A stretch of DNA of 64,000 bases from Anaerolineae bacterium. GTDB taxonomy: Bacteria > Chloroflexota > Anaerolineae > Aggregatilineales > Phototrophicaceae. The notes under the pieces are model-generated. The model saw only the letters and a list, made by a program, of their open reading frames with translations, did no database searches and was not told the origin of the DNA. The stretch spans positions 124,001 through 188,000 of the forward strand of contig JAFLCG010000006.1 in assembly GCA_017303635.1 (NCBI GenBank), read 5' to 3'. This document shows positions 49,710 to 58,710 of this stretch, in pieces. Made by a program: the position numbers and the translations under genes. Within the stretch, counting starts at the first letter, position 1, and the number at the start of each line of letters is the position of its first letter.

Positions 49710-50429
49710 CTACGTTGTCGATAGAAAATGTTGTATACGGGAACGCAGTCGGCGGGCCGTTTCATCGAAGGCTTGTGACCGCGCCTGAGGGTCTTCAATC
49801 ATCAGGGGATCCGGGAAACCCCAGTGCAGCGATTCGCCGCCGGGGAACACCGGGCAAACTTCCCGCGCTTTATCACAGACGGTGATGACAGCATCGAATG
49901 CTGCCCCTTCCACTTCTGACCAGTGTTTGGAATGCTGCCCGCTGATATCCACGCCCATCGCCGCCATCGCCTGGATCGCCTGCGGATCAACCCGGGTAGG
50001 ATGACTTCCTGCGCTGGCGACGGTCACATGTGCCCCGCCCAGGTACCGCATCCAGCCTTCGGCCATCTGCGAACGGGCGCTGTTATGCGTGCACAGGAAC
50101 AGTACCCGCAGCGGTGCCGGGGTACGAACCGGCGCAGGGACGGCTAATGACGCATGCAGCGCCCGGCCTGCCCGGGCAAATTCTTCCCCGACCTGATCGA
50201 GGTCGAGCGTGTAATAGACATCCCGACCGTCGGCCTCGCTGCGGCGGCTGACGACCAGCCCATCCTGCCGCATCTGCCTGAGGTGATAGGACACCAGGTT
50301 CATCGGCTCCCCGGTCTGGGCGGCTAACTCCTGAACGCGCTGATCGCTCCGGGCCAGCGTTCGCAGCATCGTCCAGCGCAGGTCATTCGCCAGCAGGCGG
50401 ATAAATTCAGGCGGTTGTTCCAGCGGCAT
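49710..50429 (-). CDS. ArsR-type HTH fused to thioredoxin-coupled arsenate reductase (ArsC)
   Basis: 239 residues. Residues 1-95 are an ArsR winged helix (RVQELAAQTGEPMNLVSYHL, YYTLDLDQ wing). Residues 107-239 are a low-molecular-weight phosphatase-type ArsC with P-loop CTHNSARS (Cys113, Arg119) and the CDKAREVC pair that completes the three-Cys relay of thioredoxin-coupled enzymes. The HTH part contains no cysteine, so the usual ArsR As(III) site is missing. It overlaps the upstream arsC by 23 bp, suggesting coupled translation. Arsenate reduction plus self-regulation is the likely role. Confidence 0.9.
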   Translation of the reverse strand: MPLEQPPEFIRLLANDLRWTMLRTLARSDQRVQELAAQTGEPMNLVSYHLRQMRQDGLVVSRRSEADGRDVYYTLDLDQVGEEFARAGRALHASLAVPAPVRTPAPLRVLFLCTHNSARSQMAEGWMRYLGGAHVTVASAGSHPTRVDPQAIQAMAAMGVDISGQHSKHWSEVEGAAFDAVITVCDKAREVCPVFPGGESLHWGFPDPLMIEDPQARSQAFDETARRLRSRIQHFLSTT

Positions 50430-50913
50430 GGTTCAGCATATCCTGGGTGGCTGGCTCCTGGAGCCAGTGTTCGATCTTCCCCCGCAGTATATCGCGCACC
50501 TCACGGAAAGCGCGCCGTTTGTCCTCGTCACTCCCCTGCACCGCCGAGGGGTCATCCGTCACCCAGTTGAGGCGCAGAGTCTTGCCCGTCCACAAGGCAC
50601 GCGGGCAGTCTTCCTCGGTTTCAGCGCAGACCGTGATGAGCGCATCAACCTGTAAGCGGCCCATGTATTCTTTGGTGGCTTTCGGGCGCTGGCCCCGAAT
50701 ATCCACGCCGATTTCAGCCATGACTTCGATGGCAAACGGGTTGATCTCTGGCGCGGCTTGCAGCCCGGCGCTGAAGACGGCGAAACGATCACCGGCCAAA
50801 TGGCGCAGCAAGCCTTCCCCGATCTGGGAACGGGCGCTATTGCGGGTGCAGACGAAGAGGACTTTCGGTTTGCTGGTGGCGGTTTCAGCGGTCGGGATGA
50901 TCTGAGATGGCAC
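50407..50913 (-). CDS. arsC: Thioredoxin-coupled arsenate reductase (ArsC, LMW-PTP fold)
   Basis: A GTG at 50913 with GAGGTG 6 nt upstream gives 168 residues; a GTG at 50925 lacks a ribosome site. P-loop VCTRNSARSQIGEG, catalytic Arg, LITVCAETEEDC with the second and third Cys (C-x6-C), and a DPSAVQGSDEDKRRAF acid-loop. It reduces arsenate to arsenite with thioredoxin electrons. First gene of the cluster; a palindrome lies 25 bp upstream. The second ArsC domain in the next gene is a divergent paralogue. Confidence 0.9.
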   Translation of the reverse strand: MPSQIIPTAETATSKPKVLFVCTRNSARSQIGEGLLRHLAGDRFAVFSAGLQAAPEINPFAIEVMAEIGVDIRGQRPKATKEYMGRLQVDALITVCAETEEDCPRALWTGKTLRLNWVTDDPSAVQGSDEDKRRAFREVRDILRGKIEHWLQEPATQDMLNHAAGTTA

Positions 50914-50937
50914 ACTACACCTCACACAATTGCTTCA

Positions 50938-50950
50938 ATCTAAATTAGAT
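50938..50950. promoter_or_regulatory. Palindromic operator candidate for the ars cluster
   Basis: ATCTAAATTAGAT is a perfect 13-bp palindrome (centre A) in an AT-rich stretch 25 bp before the arsC start, the size and base pattern of ArsR-family operators. Wider arms (CAATTG and TTCAA/TTGAA) flank it. The fused ArsR domain is the obvious candidate binder. Confidence 0.5.
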
Positions 50951-51113
50951 CAATTACATTTGAAGTATATTGCATCAGGAGAAATTGAGCAAGCGGGGAT
51001 TATGGAACAGGCGTCCTGCAGGACGCCTGTACACAACTCACTGGAACCTCTTGGCCGTTGAAACAGCATCGAAACGGTTTCGAAGACTGTCATTCATCTG
51101 CATATGCTGACCG

Positions 51114-52373
51114 CTAGAATCCTTGCGCCTCATAGATAATGCCGGGGAAACTCGCCGCATCTGGGGCAAGGGCAGCCGCAGCATCTACATCGCCCTTCAA
51201 TTCTGCCAAGAGGAAAGCGGTTGAGAGGTGGCGAATCAGGTCTAGGGCACGATCCTGATCCCAAACGGTGTTCAGGCAGTAGAACGGATACCATGTGCTG
51301 AGTGCTTCGTCATTAATCCAAGGGATATTCTGGCACTGTGGACCAAAGATCAGATGATCAGCGTATTCAATAGCCACGAGTATCTTCTGGGCGCTCGAAA
51401 CGTAGTCATAAGTCGGTCTAGCACCCCAATCAAACGGCGTCCCGTTATCCATCGTCCCGCCCATTGCCATGACTGGTATCGTGATTTCTGCAAGTCCAGC
51501 TTGATCGAACAGATACGAATCGCCAGCCATCGGGATGATCGCATCAACGCGCGCATCAGCGAATGACTCCCACAACCCTTGCGGCATAGTTTCATAGCCT
51601 GCGAGGGTCGCCATCTCCTGTTCAAAAGGCACGAGTGGTGTACAAATCCATTCGACCAAGGGATCAACCCCGGCACAACGAGCATTAAACGCCGTAAGGT
51701 CAAAACGTGCACCAGCCACCGCTAACGCGGTATACCCACCATAGGAATGACCAGCTACCGCGACCTGTTCCATGTCAATCATTCCGGCCATCGAACTACT
51801 ATCTGCCGTTAGCGTCTCAGCGTAGTCGAGTGTCCGTGTGATGTCCCGGGGGCGATCAATAGAGGCTTTCGGTAAATCGGTGAATTCCCAGTTGAACATC
51901 TCGTGATGTTCAACTGCAATCACCACAAAGCCATACGAGGCATAGTGTTCAAACAAATGGGCATAGGTATGGGCTGCCGTTCCAAAGCCGTGCGAGAAGA
52001 CCACAAGCGGATAGGGAGCGTTGGTCATGTCCACGGCTGCATTCAACAGGGCATGTCCATACGTGGTGGCATCCAGCGTTTCAGGGAAACTCGCATCCTT
52101 TGTGACGGAGGCATACGCGATGGCTTCTTCCAGCCCGTCCGGATTCAGAGCGGGATACCAGATATGTGCTTGTAGTTCGTCATCGCTACTTTCACCGATC
52201 AAAAAGTCCTGTGTGCCCACCCAGTACGGTCCGTGCAGTGCATACGGTGGGGCATCGGGACGCAGACCGACTGGAGGCGGAACGCCCGACTCTTGTGCGT
52301 TCAGCGACGTGGGGAAAGACAACAGAAACAGCAAACCCATGACCACAAATAGCATTCGATGGCGAGACATCAT
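51114..52373 (-). CDS. Secreted alpha/beta hydrolase, PAF-acetylhydrolase/dienelactone-hydrolase-like
   Basis: 419 residues, ATG at 52373 with AAGGAG 8 nt upstream. Signal peptide (MLFVVMGLLFLLSFPTSLNA) followed by a hydrolase fold: PLVVFSHGFGTAAHTYAHL (oxyanion), nucleophile elbow VAVAGHSYGGYTAL, an Asp in PVMAMGGTMDNGTP and a late His (EYADHLIFG). This order suits the PAF-AH/chlorophyllase-like group. It probably cleaves lipid or ester substrates outside the cell. A strong palindrome lies 257 bp upstream. Confidence 0.82.
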   Translation of the reverse strand: MMSRHRMLFVVMGLLFLLSFPTSLNAQESGVPPPVGLRPDAPPYALHGPYWVGTQDFLIGESSDDELQAHIWYPALNPDGLEEAIAYASVTKDASFPETLDATTYGHALLNAAVDMTNAPYPLVVFSHGFGTAAHTYAHLFEHYASYGFVVIAVEHHEMFNWEFTDLPKASIDRPRDITRTLDYAETLTADSSSMAGMIDMEQVAVAGHSYGGYTALAVAGARFDLTAFNARCAGVDPLVEWICTPLVPFEQEMATLAGYETMPQGLWESFADARVDAIIPMAGDSYLFDQAGLAEITIPVMAMGGTMDNGTPFDWGARPTYDYVSSAQKILVAIEYADHLIFGPQCQNIPWINDEALSTWYPFYCLNTVWDQDRALDLIRHLSTAFLLAELKGDVDAAAALAPDAASFPGIIYEAQGF

Positions 52374-52629
52374 TTTATTCTCCTTTATAGACCAATAGGC
52401 AATTCCCGCAGCCGGTGGGTGCGCCTTTGGTCTGTAAAGGTCAGAATTCAGATAGCTTGGGGAGATGCGGAGACACCCTTTTGAGGGGGTTATCCAGTTG
52501 TTTTCGCCTCAACTACCTAACCCGAAAGGTGTCAGGGTTTGCAGCGATGGTCATACTGTGCAGATCAAGACGCACCATGGTGGAGTAGGTGCCATCATTA
52601 TCTAAGATATAATATAAAAATATATACAT

Positions 52630-52655
52630 AGACAAGTGACAAATGTCACTTGTCT
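52630..52655. promoter_or_regulatory. Perfect 26-bp palindrome between SDR and hydrolase genes
   Basis: AGACAAGTGACA (52630-52641), two A, TGTCACTTGTCT (52644-52655). On minus it is followed by an AT-rich stretch (TATATATTTTTATATT). It may be an operator of the TetR type (TGACA-TGTCA core) for the hydrolase gene or the terminator of the SDR gene. Confidence 0.5.
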
Positions 52656-52668
52656 GGAACTGCCGGGA

Positions 52669-52741
52669 CTCTCGTGTCTTATGTCGTGCCGCCGCGGAAA
52701 TATCGACACCACATCGCCATAACCGCCGCCAGACACGAGAG
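52669..52741. repeat. Inverted repeat CTCTCGTGTCT/AGACACGAGAG
   Basis: 11-bp perfect arms (52669-52679 and 52731-52741) around 51 nt with a GCC-rich middle. Together with 52630-52655 it fills the gap after the SDR gene. No T-run, and the role is unknown. The rest of 52374-52755 holds no gene. Confidence 0.55.
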
Positions 52742-52755
52742 ATTCTCAGAGTCTG

Positions 52756-53517
52756 TTACTTCTTTCCCGCCCCCGGTGTGAGCGCTTCCCGCATGGGGCG
52801 CATCCCGATCATGAAGATGCGGCCTTTAGGCGGCTGGGTGGCGGCAAAGACCACCGCATCGGCTACGTCTTCCGAGTCGAGGAACTCTTTGAGCTTGGCA
52901 TCACTCGGATCGCGCCAACCGGACTCAAAACCGAAGTGGGTATGCACGCCGCCGGGAGCGATCATGCTGACCCGAACGTTGTGCTGGTGGGCTTCGTAAT
53001 CCAGCGCCTGGGCAAAACCCATCTGCGCAAACTTGCTGGCGTTGTAGAGTGCCTCGCCAGGGATGCCCATCAGCCCGGCCACTGACCCGATGAAGATGAC
53101 CGCACCGTCCTGGCGTTCGACCATGGCCGGGAAGAAGGCTTTGGTGCACAGCCAGGTCGAGCGCATGTTGGTATCCATCATCCAGTCATAGTCCTCGGTG
53201 GTCAGCGTGGCAATCGTCCCAGCTTTGCCTACCCCGGCGTTATTGACCAGAATATCGACCTGACCAAAGGTCGCCAGCGCTTTCGCTTTCAGCTTATCCA
53301 CATCCTTCTCTTTACGGAGATCTGCCGGGACCGCCAGCGCCTTCGCGCCAGTCTTAAGCGCCTTGACCTCCTTCACCAGCGTATCCAGGTCGGCCTTGGT
53401 GCGGGCAGTGACGACGACCTGGGCACCTTCCTTCGCCAAGGCCAGCGCGGCAGCACGCCCGATGCCCCGGCTGGCTCCAGTGATGAGGGCAACCTTGCCT
53501 GTGAGTTTTCCAGTCAT
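52756..53517 (-). CDS. Short-chain dehydrogenase/reductase
   Basis: 254 residues from the ATG at 53517 with AAAGGAG 9 nt upstream. Classical SDR: ITGASRGIGRAAALAL (NAD(P) loop), ILVNNAGVGKAG, catalytic Ser in FIGSVAGLMG, YNASK with Tyr/Lys, and PGGVHTHFGFE. The Arg after the Gly-rich loop (TARTKAD) suggests NADPH. Substrate unknown. A frame to 53700 is rejected for lack of a site. Confidence 0.92.
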   Translation of the reverse strand: MTGKLTGKVALITGASRGIGRAAALALAKEGAQVVVTARTKADLDTLVKEVKALKTGAKALAVPADLRKEKDVDKLKAKALATFGQVDILVNNAGVGKAGTIATLTTEDYDWMMDTNMRSTWLCTKAFFPAMVERQDGAVIFIGSVAGLMGIPGEALYNASKFAQMGFAQALDYEAHQHNVRVSMIAPGGVHTHFGFESGWRDPSDAKLKEFLDSEDVADAVVFAATQPPKGRIFMIGMRPMREALTPGAGKK

Positions 53518-53777
53518 GTCTTGTACTCCTTTTAACTCGAGCCATGGACGCCCCATCAGGCACCCAGGCGCATGGTGATCCAGGTAGAAGATAGCATTCG
53601 TTTCACCACCGTTTGTACCATACAAACCCATCCTCGCGCATTCGCAGTACTGAGACGATAATGTATTGTAAGAATTATTCAATAATTTCAGCGCATACAT
53701 TCATCGTCAAGCAATGCCGAGTGCTGGCAGCAGTTACAGCGGCCACCTCACATCTGGGTAGCCATCACAAGGACATC

Positions 53778-55268
53778 ATGAGTCAGTCTTCCGGTCTGCA
53801 ATTGGAGAGCGCCTCCTTTAACGACATTGGCTTACGGCGGTCGGTCAACCAGGATACGGTGCGGATGCAGGTGGCACGTCCCGGTTCGATCAGCCAGCAC
53901 AGCCTGTTTGTGGTCGCGGATGGCGTCGGCGGCAATCTGCCGGAAGGCGACGAGGCCAGCAAAGCCGCTGCCGAAGGGTTAATTACCCACTACTTTGTGC
54001 AGCCGGAAGGGATGCCGCTGGTCGAACGGTTAGCACGAGCGACTGAAGGCGCACACGGTGAGGTACGAACACGCGCTTTTGAGCTGCGGCAGCCGATCAT
54101 CGGTACGACGATGACGGCGCTGGCAATCGCGCCGGATGGACGGGCACAGGCGGTGAGCCTGGGTGACAGCCGTCTGTACCGGGTGCGAGCAGGCGCTCTG
54201 GAATTACTGACTGAGGATCAGGTCGTCGGTGGTGGGCCGGGTAAACGCAGCACACGTCTGGCGGGTTATATGGGCCAGCCGGAGCCGTTGAAACCCGGCT
54301 ATGTGACGCTGGAAGTCCAGCAGGGTGATGTGTACCTGTTGTGCAGCGATGGTCTGTGGTCGAAGGTACCAGAGGATGATCTGCGGGATGTGCTGGCCTC
54401 GCAGCCGGTCGAGCTGGCCGCCAACACCCTGAAAGAACTGGTGTTTCAGAGCGGTGCGCCGGATAACCTGAGCGGCATCATCGTGCGGGTGGGCGCCGCG
54501 CCGGAACCGCTGATGCTGGAGCAGCCCTCACCCCGGCAGCGCGTAAAGCTCTCACGGACAGCCGTGGGGATCATAGGAATCGTACTGCTGGTCGTGGCTT
54601 CCGTCATAGCCATCCTCAATTCGATGACCGCGCCCGCTGCACCGTCCGAGCCAACGACGGTCGCAGTCGTCGCCTCGATCACCGCCAACCAGAACAGTCC
54701 TCAGGAATCGGCTGCAAGCAGCCCTTCACCGGAGCCAAGCACGACCCTCAGTCCGACGTTAGTCCCGGTCACAGCAACCTTCACCCCGCTGCCGATCACC
54801 CCCCGTTTGAGTTCGCCGTCAGCGACCGTCAGTGAGGCAGACGTACCGACGGAGACGGAAACAGCGCCACCGCCGACCCGCACACGGGCATCAGCTTCCG
54901 CAACTCCGGTTCCGCCCACCGCCACGCTAACCCTGACCCCCAGGGCTACCCTGACGCTTCCCCCTCAGCCGTATGAGTTGGCCTCCTGCGATTCAATCCC
55001 GGATGATGCGCCTGTGCTGATCGTGCGTTCAGCCGCGGGCGTCTTTGTGCGGACTGGGCCAGGCCGGGATTTCCGGTCGTATCCAGCCGGGCTGGGGGAC
55101 GAGAGCCGGGCGTCCATTGCCGGGTATTTGAAGCAGGATGACGCGACCTGGTACTTCGTCTGCCCGCCAGCCGGGAGCGTGGTGCTGCCCGGATGGGTCA
55201 ATGGGGACCCGGCACTGGTCAGAATTGAGGGCGAATTAAGCGGGATCCAGGCATATCAAAATTCTTAG
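53778..55268 (+). CDS. PP2C-type Ser/Thr phosphatase with TM helix and SH3-like domain
   Basis: 496 residues from the ATG at 53778 (AAGGA 5 nt upstream). PP2C domain (about 1-245): GLRRSVNQDTV, LFVVADGVGG, AVSLGDSRLYR, LLCSDGLW and APDNLSGIIV cover the metal Asp set. A transmembrane helix (about 258-280), a Pro/Thr/Ser linker and a C-terminal SH3-like domain (about 395-490; VRSAAGVFVRTGPGRDFRSYP) follow. This predicts a cytosolic phosphatase coupled to an outside wall- or ligand-binding module. It lies 100 bp before a histidine kinase gene on the same strand. Confidence 0.9.
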   Translation: MSQSSGLQLESASFNDIGLRRSVNQDTVRMQVARPGSISQHSLFVVADGVGGNLPEGDEASKAAAEGLITHYFVQPEGMPLVERLARATEGAHGEVRTRAFELRQPIIGTTMTALAIAPDGRAQAVSLGDSRLYRVRAGALELLTEDQVVGGGPGKRSTRLAGYMGQPEPLKPGYVTLEVQQGDVYLLCSDGLWSKVPEDDLRDVLASQPVELAANTLKELVFQSGAPDNLSGIIVRVGAAPEPLMLEQPSPRQRVKLSRTAVGIIGIVLLVVASVIAILNSMTAPAAPSEPTTVAVVASITANQNSPQESAASSPSPEPSTTLSPTLVPVTATFTPLPITPRLSSPSATVSEADVPTETETAPPPTRTRASASATPVPPTATLTLTPRATLTLPPQPYELASCDSIPDDAPVLIVRSAAGVFVRTGPGRDFRSYPAGLGDESRASIAGYLKQDDATWYFVCPPAGSVVLPGWVNGDPALVRIEGELSGIQAYQNS

Positions 55269-55368
55269 AAAGTTATGTTATTAGGATTACGTGAATTAAC
55301 TCTTCCTGACATCTTATGGGTGTATACTGATCTTCGAGATATTAGGTTGTTGAAGACGATAGGCGGGC

Positions 55369-58188
55369 ATGACGGTGTCGGCAGGTATACAGTCCTCTAT
55401 GGACGAAAGTCGCACTCTCCAGCGCTTACACGCACTGTACCGGGTAACGGCAATGGCTGATCGCCCCTATGCCGAGCAGTTTCAGTCTCTGCTGCAGGCG
55501 GGGTCGGAATTGCTGGGCATGGAGTTAGGCTTCATCAGCCACATTCAAGGCCAAGCCTATACCGTTCTCTACGCGGTTTCACCAACCAATATCGTCCGCC
55601 CTGGTCAGCAGTTTGAGCTGGGTCAGACGTTATGTGATGCAACGCTCAGGCAGGGCGACCTGCTCCATTATGCCGATATTAGGCCGGAAGATTACCTGCG
55701 GTTGCCGGCTGCACGCGAACTGAAACTACGAGCCTATATCGGTGTGCCGATCATGGTGGACGGCAAGTCCTTTGGCACCCTGAATTTTTCCAGCACCCAA
55801 CCGCACCTTACCCCTTTTGACGAAGCCGACCAGGATTTTTTCCGACTGATTGCCAGTTGGGTCAGCGCCACCCTGGAACGTCAAATCAAGGATGAGGCCT
55901 TACGCGCCTCTGAAGCGCGCTGGCGCTCCCTGATTACCAATAGTACCGACATCATCATCCGGGTAGATAAAAACTATCACTTCTTGGAATTACACGCACC
56001 ACCAGCGATCGCCCAGATTTTTGAGCACGTTGATATCACCGAGTTTTCTGACCTCGATTTTGTGCTGGATGATGACAAGCATATCGTAAAGCAAGCTATC
56101 GATACTTCATTCAGGACGGGCCAACCCCAATACTATGAATGCCGCGGTATAGATTTACGGGGTTTCGTCTGGTATTTGTGCAGGGCGATGCCCATCTTTG
56201 ATGGGGATACCGTCGTGAGCGTACAGATTGTGCTCTCGGACATCACGGGGCGCAAAGAAGCCGAAGCAGCGCTCGAACGGGAACGCAATCTGCTTCGTGC
56301 CCTCATCAGCGCCAGTCCGGATGCCGTCTATATCAAAGATCGCCAGTCACAATTCACCCTGGCCAATGTGCCGCTCGCGCTGATCCTGGGTCAGAAACAG
56401 GTTGAAGAAGTCCTGGGTAAATCCGATGCAGATTATCAACCCGCCCATCTGGCCGCTCAATTCAGGGAAGAAGAACAGCGCGTGATGGAAACTGGCATCC
56501 CTATGCTGGACCGTGAAGAATACAATCCGCCCTGGGATGGCAAACCGCGTTGGTTCTCAACGACGAAAGCGCCTTTTTATGACGATCAGGGACAGATTAT
56601 CGGTGTAGTGGGAATCACGCGAGATATTACCGCGCGCAAGTTAACCGAGTCCGAAAATACGCGCCTGTTTGAAACCAGCCTGGACCTCCTGGGGAGTACT
56701 AACGGGAGCCATTATGTGCGGCTCAACCCGGCGTGGGAGCGAACGCTGGGTTATACGCGGGATGAGCTATATCAAATGCCCTATCTGGGATTGGTACACC
56801 CGGATGATCTGGAACGGACACTGGCAAACAGCATCCCGTTAGCGAGTGGAACGCCCATCATGGGGTTTCGCAATCGCCTGCAGGCCAAAGATGGGAGCTG
56901 GCGCTGGATCGACTGGGACGTGGTACCTGATTTACAGATGGGTTTGATTCATCTGACCGGTCGGGACGTGACCTCGGACAAGCTGTTAGAAGATCAGTTT
57001 GACATCCAACACAAGGCTTTGCTGGAAAGTGAATCGCGCTTCCGGCAAATGGCCGAAACCATCGAAGACTGCTTCTGGATGTATGATCCACTGGCTGACG
57101 AGATGATCTATGTCAGCCCATCCTATGAACGCATCACCGGGCATCCAGTCAGCTTCTTGTATGACAATCCAAACGCGCATATTGAACTGATCGCCCCGGA
57201 AGACCGGGAGCGCATCAGTCGCCTCTGGTCAACGCCAACCTCGGTCTTTGATGAACGTTACCGTATACTGCGACCGGATGGCATCATGGCCTGGGTGTGG
57301 GAAAGCACCTATGTCGCCTGCAACGATGAGGGGGCACCGTACCGGGTAATCGGCATCCTGCGTGATATTACGCCGGATAAGCTGATCGAACAGCGCATCC
57401 ACGAGCAAAACGAGATGCTGCAAGCCACCAATCATGATCTGGAGATCGCTCGTTCCCAGGCTGAGGAAGCCAGTCGGCTCAAGAGCCGCTTCCTGGCGAC
57501 CATGTCTCATGAACTCCGCACGCCCCTGAATGCCATCATCGGCTATACCCAGCTTCAGCAGGCAGGCATGGCCGGACCAATTTCCAGTTTACAGGAAGAA
57601 TATCTCAATCGCACCCTGGTCAATGCGGAGGATTTACTCCGGTTGATTAACGAGGTGCTGGATCTTTCCAAGATCGAGGCCGGGCGGATGGAATTGGCCC
57701 GAAAGCCGTTCTCACCAGCCCAACTGCTCCAGGAAATCACCAGTCAGCACCAGGTGCTGGCCGAAGCCAAGCGCTTGACCTTTTCGCTGACGGGTCCAGA
57801 GGCTTTGCCACCCTGGGTCATCGGAGATGCAGGCCGGGTGAAACAGATTATTGTCAATGTGGTGGCAAATGCGATCAAGTTCACCGAACAAGGTACTGTC
57901 CACCTGCAAACTCTCTGGGATGCAGACGGCTGGCAAGTGATTGTCCAGGATAGCGGCATTGGCATCCCACCGGAGATGCAGCAAACGATCTTTGATGAAT
58001 TCCGCCAGGTGGATGGTGGACTCACGCGGCCCTATGGCGGTTCCGGGCTGGGGCTGTCGATTGTGAAGAAATTGATCCGCTTAATGAACGGGAGCATTCA
58101 AGTGAGCAGTGCTGTCGGGCAAGGAAGTACGTTTACCCTTAGCCTGCCCCTGCCGGTTCCCCAGGAAAGTCTCTCTCTCAATCCTTGA
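55369..58188 (+). CDS. GAF-multi-PAS sensor histidine kinase
   Basis: 939 residues, ATG at 55369 preceded by AGGCGGG. GAF (about 25-180), four PAS/PAC units (about 185-300, 305-425, 430-545, 555-690), HisKA with MSHELRTPLN (His714) and HATPase (about 810-930; N box VNVVANAIKF, DSGIGIP, GGSGLGLSIVKKL). No membrane helix, so a soluble kinase reading several cytosolic signals. It lacks its own receiver; the single receiver 6 bp downstream is the likely first partner. Confidence 0.92.
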   Translation: MTVSAGIQSSMDESRTLQRLHALYRVTAMADRPYAEQFQSLLQAGSELLGMELGFISHIQGQAYTVLYAVSPTNIVRPGQQFELGQTLCDATLRQGDLLHYADIRPEDYLRLPAARELKLRAYIGVPIMVDGKSFGTLNFSSTQPHLTPFDEADQDFFRLIASWVSATLERQIKDEALRASEARWRSLITNSTDIIIRVDKNYHFLELHAPPAIAQIFEHVDITEFSDLDFVLDDDKHIVKQAIDTSFRTGQPQYYECRGIDLRGFVWYLCRAMPIFDGDTVVSVQIVLSDITGRKEAEAALERERNLLRALISASPDAVYIKDRQSQFTLANVPLALILGQKQVEEVLGKSDADYQPAHLAAQFREEEQRVMETGIPMLDREEYNPPWDGKPRWFSTTKAPFYDDQGQIIGVVGITRDITARKLTESENTRLFETSLDLLGSTNGSHYVRLNPAWERTLGYTRDELYQMPYLGLVHPDDLERTLANSIPLASGTPIMGFRNRLQAKDGSWRWIDWDVVPDLQMGLIHLTGRDVTSDKLLEDQFDIQHKALLESESRFRQMAETIEDCFWMYDPLADEMIYVSPSYERITGHPVSFLYDNPNAHIELIAPEDRERISRLWSTPTSVFDERYRILRPDGIMAWVWESTYVACNDEGAPYRVIGILRDITPDKLIEQRIHEQNEMLQATNHDLEIARSQAEEASRLKSRFLATMSHELRTPLNAIIGYTQLQQAGMAGPISSLQEEYLNRTLVNAEDLLRLINEVLDLSKIEAGRMELARKPFSPAQLLQEITSQHQVLAEAKRLTFSLTGPEALPPWVIGDAGRVKQIIVNVVANAIKFTEQGTVHLQTLWDADGWQVIVQDSGIGIPPEMQQTIFDEFRQVDGGLTRPYGGSGLGLSIVKKLIRLMNGSIQVSSAVGQGSTFTLSLPLPVPQESLSLNP

Positions 58189-58194
58189 GGAAAC

Positions 58195-58617
58195 ATGATG
58201 ACTGACATCTCCTATCGTCAACCCGTTTCAGCGAATGCCACCGAATGGACCGTCCTGATCGTGGACGACAAGCCAGATAACATCAACATCGTTCGCACGG
58301 CGCTGCGCTTTCAGGGGGCAACCGTGCTGACAGCGGCACATGGGCAGGAAGGGCTGGAAATTTTGGAGAACAACAAGCCAAGCTTCATCCTGCTGGATAT
58401 TGCCATGCCCGTCATGGATGGATGGCGGATGTTACAGCACCTGCGGAGTAACCCGGCGACCAGTGATATTCCAGTCATTGCCTTGACCGCCCATGTCATG
58501 GAAGGCGACCGCGATGATTTCATCAAGGCGGGCTTTGATGGGCATATCGGTAAGCCATTTGACTTATTTACCCTGATCCCGCATATCCGGGAGTCGTTAG
58601 GCTTGCCCCGGCGCTGA
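58195..58617 (+). CDS. Single-domain response regulator (CheY-like)
   Basis: 140 residues, GAGGAAAC before the ATG; only 6 bp after the kinase stop, so translationally close. Receiver residues: VDD, phospho-Asp in ILLDIAMPVMDG, Thr in VIALTAHV, Lys in GKPFD. No output domain, hence a phosphotransfer or protein-binding switch. An N-terminal 20-residue tail precedes the fold. Confidence 0.92.
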   Translation: MMTDISYRQPVSANATEWTVLIVDDKPDNINIVRTALRFQGATVLTAAHGQEGLEILENNKPSFILLDIAMPVMDGWRMLQHLRSNPATSDIPVIALTAHVMEGDRDDFIKAGFDGHIGKPFDLFTLIPHIRESLGLPRR

Positions 58618-58710
58618 GTTCACTGTACAAATGTCCAGAAATGCTTATTCTATAGGAATAACGTTCGGGATATACTTAACCTGCAGTACGTAAAGTGCGA
58701 ATGGATCGTT

